From: Shewanella zhangzhouensis | Lineage (GTDB): Bacteria > Pseudomonadota > Gammaproteobacteria > Enterobacterales > Shewanellaceae | Direction: 5' to 3' | NCBI RefSeq assembly: GCF_019457615.1 | Contig: NZ_CP080414.1 | Location: 4,103,501 to 4,167,500 of the forward strand | Length of the DNA stretch: 64,000 nucleotides | Notes under the pieces: model-generated | Told to the model about the DNA's origin: nothing | What the model saw: only the letters and a program-made list of their open reading frames with translations | The model's database searches: none | Shown here: in pieces, positions 60,939 through 64,000 of the stretch | How positions within the stretch are numbered: position 1 is the stretch's first letter | How the letters are laid out: every line of letters begins with the position of its first letter | Program-made: the position numbers and the translations under genes

Positions 60939-61592
60939 ATGACCAACTACTTTGACAATCCCTTTGCGGGCAAACCGATAAAAGACCAGATTACCAATCC
61001 CAACATTAAGGTTGGCCGCCACAGCTATTACTCCGGCTACTACCACGGACACAGTTTTGATGACTGCGCCCACTACCTGAGCCCTGAACGCGACGATGTT
61101 GACCAGCTCATCATAGGCAACTTCTGCTCTATTGGTTCGGGCGCCGTGTTTATGATGGCGGGCAATCAGGGACACAGGACCGACTGGATTACCACCTTCC
61201 CGTTTTTCTATCAGGACAACCCGCACTTCGCCGGCGCCATAGATGGCTTTCGCCGCGCGGGCAATACAGTGGTGGGCAATGATGTGTGGATTGGCTCTGA
61301 AGCCATGATCATGCCCGGTGTAACCATAGGTGATGGCGCTGTGATAGCCAGCCGGGCGCTGGTTACCAAGGACGTTGCACCCTATGAGATTGTCGGTGCC
61401 AACCCCGCCAGGCATATACGTTTTCGATTTGATGAACGTCAAATACAGCGATTACTGGAAATGACATGGTGGCACTGGCGCGACGATGAGTTGCAAGGCG
61501 CCATGGCACTGTTGTGTTCGGGGGATATCGACGGCCTTTATCAATATTGGCAACAGCAGATACTGCCAAACCGGGCCGACCAGACGCCCTGA
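60939..61592 (+). CDS. catB: Type B (xenobiotic) acetyltransferase, CatB-like
   Basis: The 217-residue protein is a left-handed beta-helix acetyltransferase of the CatB/Vat family: NPNIKVGRHSYYSGYYHGHS, IGNFCSIGSGAVFMMAGNQG with the catalytic His in GNQGHR, then GNDVWIGSEAMIMPGVTIGD and a C-terminal GLYQYW. It is very close to the chloramphenicol acetyltransferases carried on integron cassettes, yet here it lies in an ordinary chromosomal setting without a recombination site. It may inactivate chloramphenicol; its native substrate is unknown. Confidence 0.93.
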   Translation: MTNYFDNPFAGKPIKDQITNPNIKVGRHSYYSGYYHGHSFDDCAHYLSPERDDVDQLIIGNFCSIGSGAVFMMAGNQGHRTDWITTFPFFYQDNPHFAGAIDGFRRAGNTVVGNDVWIGSEAMIMPGVTIGDGAVIASRALVTKDVAPYEIVGANPARHIRFRFDERQIQRLLEMTWWHWRDDELQGAMALLCSGDIDGLYQYWQQQILPNRADQTP

Positions 61593-61628
61593 TCCAATCC
61601 AACCCAACCCAACCATCCGCCTCGGGAG

Positions 61629-62189
61629 ATGCAGCAATCTATGAAGTTTTATTTACGCCGGATGAAGCCCAAGGCGGCCTGTCCACCACGCCCGCCGATG
61701 AAAAAAATCCTCTGGTCCTGGCTCGGCGCCTTTGTGGGCATCTATCTGGTAGCCAATCTGGGGCAATGGATGGGACCGGTGGAGCCAGGGCACATGTTTG
61801 TGATTGGCTCCTTTGGCGCCTCGGCAGTGCTGGTGTATGGCGCGCCCATGGCGGACTTTTCCCAGCCCCGCAATCTGATATTGGGTAACCTGCTTTCGGC
61901 CTTAATTGGCGTGAGTGTGTGGCAGCTTGTGGGCGATAATCCCGTGCTCGCCTCAGCGCTTGCGGTATCGCTTGCGATTGCTGCGATGCACCTGACCCGC
62001 ACCATGCACCCGCCCGCGGGCGCGGCGGCGCTGATTGCCGTGATTGGCGGTGACAGCGTTCAGCGCCTCGGCTACCTGTATGCCGTTACCCCGGTGCTGC
62101 TCGGCTCGGTGGCCCTACTGTTGGTGGCGCTGGTTATCAATAACCTGTCATCCAACCCCAAACGTCACTATCCACGCTACTGGCTCTAG
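61629..62189 (+). CDS. HPP-family membrane protein
   Basis: The 186-residue protein has about four or five membrane segments and the family motif HPPAGAAALIAVIGG after TRTM (near residue 125). HPP proteins from plastids and cyanobacteria are linked with nitrite transport; bacterial members are not well studied. The ATG at 61629 abuts GGGAG, whereas the in-frame ATG at 61641 is 12 nt from it, so the true start is unsure by four codons. It follows catB by 36 nt; a CCAACCC-type low-complexity stretch lies between. Confidence 0.85.
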   Translation: MQQSMKFYLRRMKPKAACPPRPPMKKILWSWLGAFVGIYLVANLGQWMGPVEPGHMFVIGSFGASAVLVYGAPMADFSQPRNLILGNLLSALIGVSVWQLVGDNPVLASALAVSLAIAAMHLTRTMHPPAGAAALIAVIGGDSVQRLGYLYAVTPVLLGSVALLLVALVINNLSSNPKRHYPRYWL

Positions 62190-62238
62190 GCGACTGGAAT
62201 CAGGCCGCTGTGATTGCGAAAGCGGTCTCCTGACGCAG

Positions 62239-62676
62239 CTAGCGCGCTGGCTTTTTCTGCCCGGAGGCAAGCCCCGACTGACGCTGCTTTTTGTCAGCTT
62301 TCGCAGCATGCTGCATCAGGCGCTGAAACTTGGGACATTCCAGGTAACTGGGGGCGCTGCACTGGGCTGCATGCCTAAGGCCATCGCGCATGGTGCTTAG
62401 CCTTTGGATGCGGGCATCCAATTCATCGGCCTTTTCCACCAGCTTGGCTTTGTCTATTTCAGGAACGCCATCAGTGCCAAGCATGCCGGCAATCTCATCC
62501 AGCGAAAACCCCGCCGACTGTCCCAGTGCAATCAGGGCCAGCCGCTCCAAAATGCCGGGCGGAAACACTCGCTTAAGACCGTCGCGGCCGATGGATTGGA
62601 TAAGCCCCTTTTCCTCATAATATCTGAGCCTTGAAGCCGCTACGCCCGACTGTTTCGCTACCTGTGAAATGTCCAC
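62239..62676 (-). CDS. MerR-family transcriptional regulator
   Basis: The 145-residue protein has an N-terminal winged helix (about 1-70, ISQVAKQSGVAASRLRYYEEKGLI) and a coiled-coil dimer helix (EIDKAKLVEKADELDARIQRL) with a C-terminal segment containing two cysteines (CSAPSYLEC). It lacks the SoxR CxxCxC cluster. The start is GTG at 62676, five bases after GGAGG; an earlier frame extension is unsupported. It diverges from the DUF2938 gene, which is likely its target, across a MerR-type dyad. Confidence 0.87.
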   Translation of the reverse strand: MDISQVAKQSGVAASRLRYYEEKGLIQSIGRDGLKRVFPPGILERLALIALGQSAGFSLDEIAGMLGTDGVPEIDKAKLVEKADELDARIQRLSTMRDGLRHAAQCSAPSYLECPKFQRLMQHAAKADKKQRQSGLASGQKKPAR

Positions 62677-62686
62677 CACATCCTCC

Positions 62687-62717
62687 TTGACCTCAAGTTG
62701 ACTTGAAGTTGTACCCT
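62687..62717 (+). promoter_or_regulatory. MerR-type operator/promoter
   Basis: TTGACC (-35, 62687) and TACCCT (-10, 62712) are 19 nt apart, the long spacing typical of MerR-activated promoters. The dyad CCTCAAGTT-g-ACTTGAAG (62691-62708) lies between them and looks like the SoxR box, which reads CCTCAAGTTAACTTGAGG. Confidence 0.7.
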
Positions 62718-62751
62718 GCTGACGGCTTAACCACAAGGACGGAAGACAAGA

Positions 62752-63243
62752 ATGCTACTTTTGCTGCAAATACTGATAGTTGGCGTGGGGGCGACCCTGG
62801 TGATGGATATCTGGGCCATAGTCAGACTCAGGCTGTTTGGGGTACCTTCGCTGAACTATGCCATGGTTGGCCGCTGGCTGCTGTGGATACCCAAAGGGCG
62901 TTTTATCCATAACCCGATAGCCAGCTCTGAATCACAGCAAGGCGAAGCCTTGGTTGGCTGGCTTGCCCATTACGCCACAGGCATCGCCTTTGCCGGACTG
63001 CTGCTGCCGTTTGCCGGTGCCATCTGGTTTACCGAGCCTACCTTAGCCCCGGCAATCACCCTCGGGCTTGTTACAGTGGCAGCGCCGTTTTTGTTACTAC
63101 AACCGGCGCTGGGTATGGGCATTGCTGCCTCAAGGGCGCCCAAGCCCTGGCATGCCCGGGCACACAGCCTGCTCACCCACGCCGTGTTTGGTTTAGGCCT
63201 GTACCTCAGCGCTCTTATCATCAAGCCGCTTGCGCAGCTTTAA
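62752..63243 (+). CDS. DUF2938 membrane protein
   Basis: The 163-residue protein has four membrane segments and the family blocks VGATLVMDIWAIV, LFGVPSLNYAMVGRWLLW, GWLAHYATGIAFA and ITLGLVTVAAPFLLLQPALG. DUF2938 proteins are inner-membrane proteins of unknown function, often next to MerR-type regulators. Its start is 35 nt after the predicted -10 of the MerR-type promoter. It is closed by a terminator, so the regulator and this gene form a simple divergent pair. Confidence 0.87.
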   Translation: MLLLLQILIVGVGATLVMDIWAIVRLRLFGVPSLNYAMVGRWLLWIPKGRFIHNPIASSESQQGEALVGWLAHYATGIAFAGLLLPFAGAIWFTEPTLAPAITLGLVTVAAPFLLLQPALGMGIAASRAPKPWHARAHSLLTHAVFGLGLYLSALIIKPLAQL

Positions 63244-63280
63244 CGGCAAATATTGAGTTGATTGCTGGCTCGCTGAAAAC

Positions 63281-63309
63281 AAAAACGCCGCTGAATGCGG
63301 CGTTTTTTT
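63281..63309 (+). terminator. Terminator after the DUF2938 gene
   Basis: AAAACGCCGC/GCGGCGTTTT with a 5-nt loop and a T7 run. It also suits the minus-strand gene. Confidence 0.9.
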
Positions 63310-63340
63310 AAGACTCAAGCTTCGTTTTTATGAACCAAGC

Positions 63341-64000
63341 TTATTTGTTCGGCTTGCGGTTTTGGCCTTGTCCGGCAGGCTTAGGCTTGCCAAATATCGG
63401 TTTGGCACCGGGGCGCTGATTGCCGCCTTTGCCTTTATTCGGACCACTTTTAGCCGGGCCACTTTTATTTGCGCCACTTTTAGCAGGAGCTGTGCCTGCA
63501 CCACCTTTACCCTGAGGCTTGGCTTTAGTGGCACCATTGGCTTTGGCACCTGAGGCTTTTTCAGCCGGGCCTTTACGGTCGTCAAACTGATTGGCGCTGA
63601 AGCGGGTAAAGGCCTGCTGACCCTTTTCGGCCTTTGGCTTACCGCCCTTGGTACTGTTGCCCTTACCGGCCCACTGCTCGGCGCGGCCTTCCGGCGGCAC
63701 CAGATGCTGGGTACCAGTGCCAATCAGGTGCTCCTTGCCCATGGCTATCAGGGCCTCACGAATGAGCGGCCAACCGGCGCTGTCGTGGTAACGCAGCAGC
63801 GCCTTGTGCAGGCGGCGCTGGCGGCCCTTTTTCGGTACCGGCACTTCTTCACTGCTGTGCTTGACGTTTTTCAGCGAGTTCAGCTCGGTGTGATAGATGG
63901 TGGTGGCATTGGCCATGGGTGAAGGATAGAAGTTCTGCACCTGATCCAGCTTGAACTTACGCTCCTTAAGCCAGAGCGCCAGATTCACCATGTCTTCATC
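63341..64000 (-). CDS. YgiQ-family radical SAM protein, C-terminal part (truncated by window)
   Basis: The frame is open to the window edge, so the N-terminus and radical SAM domain lie beyond it. The visible 219 residues begin DEDMVNLALWLKERKFK and QNFYPSPMANATTIYHTELN, then PKKGRQRRLHKALLRYHDS, which match the DUF3362 C-terminal domain of YgiQ. The last 100 residues form a Lys/Gly/Ala/Pro-rich, low-complexity, basic tail (KSGPNKGKGG), probably disordered and RNA-binding-like. YgiQ proteins are uncharacterised radical enzymes. The tail is considerably longer than in E. coli YgiQ (from memory). Confidence 0.88.
   Translation of the reverse strand, partial: DEDMVNLALWLKERKFKLDQVQNFYPSPMANATTIYHTELNSLKNVKHSSEEVPVPKKGRQRRLHKALLRYHDSAGWPLIREALIAMGKEHLIGTGTQHLVPPEGRAEQWAGKGNSTKGGKPKAEKGQQAFTRFSANQFDDRKGPAEKASGAKANGATKAKPQGKGGAGTAPAKSGANKSGPAKSGPNKGKGGNQRPGAKPIFGKPKPAGQGQNRKPNK

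Noticed and set aside
61593..61628. attC recombination site after catB
   Set aside because: Only a CCAACCC-type low-complexity stretch is present, without the paired core sites of integron cassettes.
62239..62676. SoxR
   Set aside because: The DNA box is SoxR-like, but the protein lacks the four-cysteine cluster motif of SoxR.

Overview
The window reads as a chromosomal segment of a Shewanella-like gammaproteobacterium, moderately GC-rich except for one AT-rich island. The support is gene content and order recalled from that genus: a GntR-prpB-prpC-acnD-prpF methylcitrate operon, srkA next to dsbA, zapB beside a ytfK-type gene, rhombosortase-type GlyGly-CTERM tails, and a speF-potE-porin-homospermidine synthase cluster. 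The species cannot be fixed from the sequence alone. No rRNA, tRNA, prophage, transposase or CRISPR array was found.

Layout. 1-1.6 kb: two tandem PlsC/YihG-type acyltransferases, the first cut by the window edge. 1.66-2.2 kb: a DUF523 gene. 2.4-11 kb: the propionate (2-methylcitrate) operon behind a good sigma70 promoter whose -35 lies in a 17-bp palindrome; an SDR dehydrogenase and a LysE-type exporter are fused to its end by 1-2 nt junctions. 11-15.7 kb: a 1494-residue beta-propeller/PAS/GGDEF/EAL sensor with its own promoter. 15.8-18.4 kb: branched-chain aminotransferase and a CaiB-type CoA-transferase. 18.6-22.1 kb: a GlyGly-CTERM protein, then PepSY, OmpR-type regulator and PhoQ-like kinase. 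22.1-28.6 kb: an accessory, hairpin-rich, partly AT-rich island with one very large secreted GlyGly-CTERM-like protein between inverted copies of a ~235-bp repeat, a lipoprotein, and three patches of short hairpins with near-constant geometry. 28.7-37.3 kb: DUF3300 lipoprotein, SAM methyltransferase, subtilase with PA domain, alpha/beta hydrolase, DUF1223, Rof, RidA, NhaC antiporter. 37.4-42 kb: zapB, ytfK, dsbA, srkA, small accessory genes, a membrane protein with an (EP)n stalk, YgbA. 42-48 kb: an AraC-type seven-TM sensor lacking its DNA-binding domain, an S9 peptidase, a SYLF protein, a secreted protein, an acyltransferase-3 and a DUF1232 protein. 48.2-55.1 kb: polyamine cluster. 55-64 kb: small-molecule and protein modification genes, a BlaI/M56-TonB pair with two operators, an MsrA-like protein, CatB acetyltransferase, HPP protein, a MerR regulator with a divergent DUF2938 gene, and the C-terminus of a YgiQ radical-SAM protein.

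The most notable item is a 34-codon ORF at 48464-48568 upstream of speF. It keeps the HIRRTxHIM core of the E. coli ornithine-sensing leader peptide SpeFL at the same residue positions and has the same total length. This implies that ornithine-dependent ribosome stalling controls speF here, apparently together with potE, a porin and, on the opposite strand, homospermidine synthase. The second is the hairpin-rich island: many 15-18 nt stem-loops with different sequences but almost the same architecture (mostly 7-bp arms, 3-nt loops).

Genes appear to work together in these groups: propionyl-CoA to pyruvate and succinate (prp operon); ornithine uptake and decarboxylation with putrescine export and conversion to homospermidine (speF, potE, porin, hss); and envelope sensing (PepSY/two-component, BlaI/M56, GGDEF-EAL sensor).
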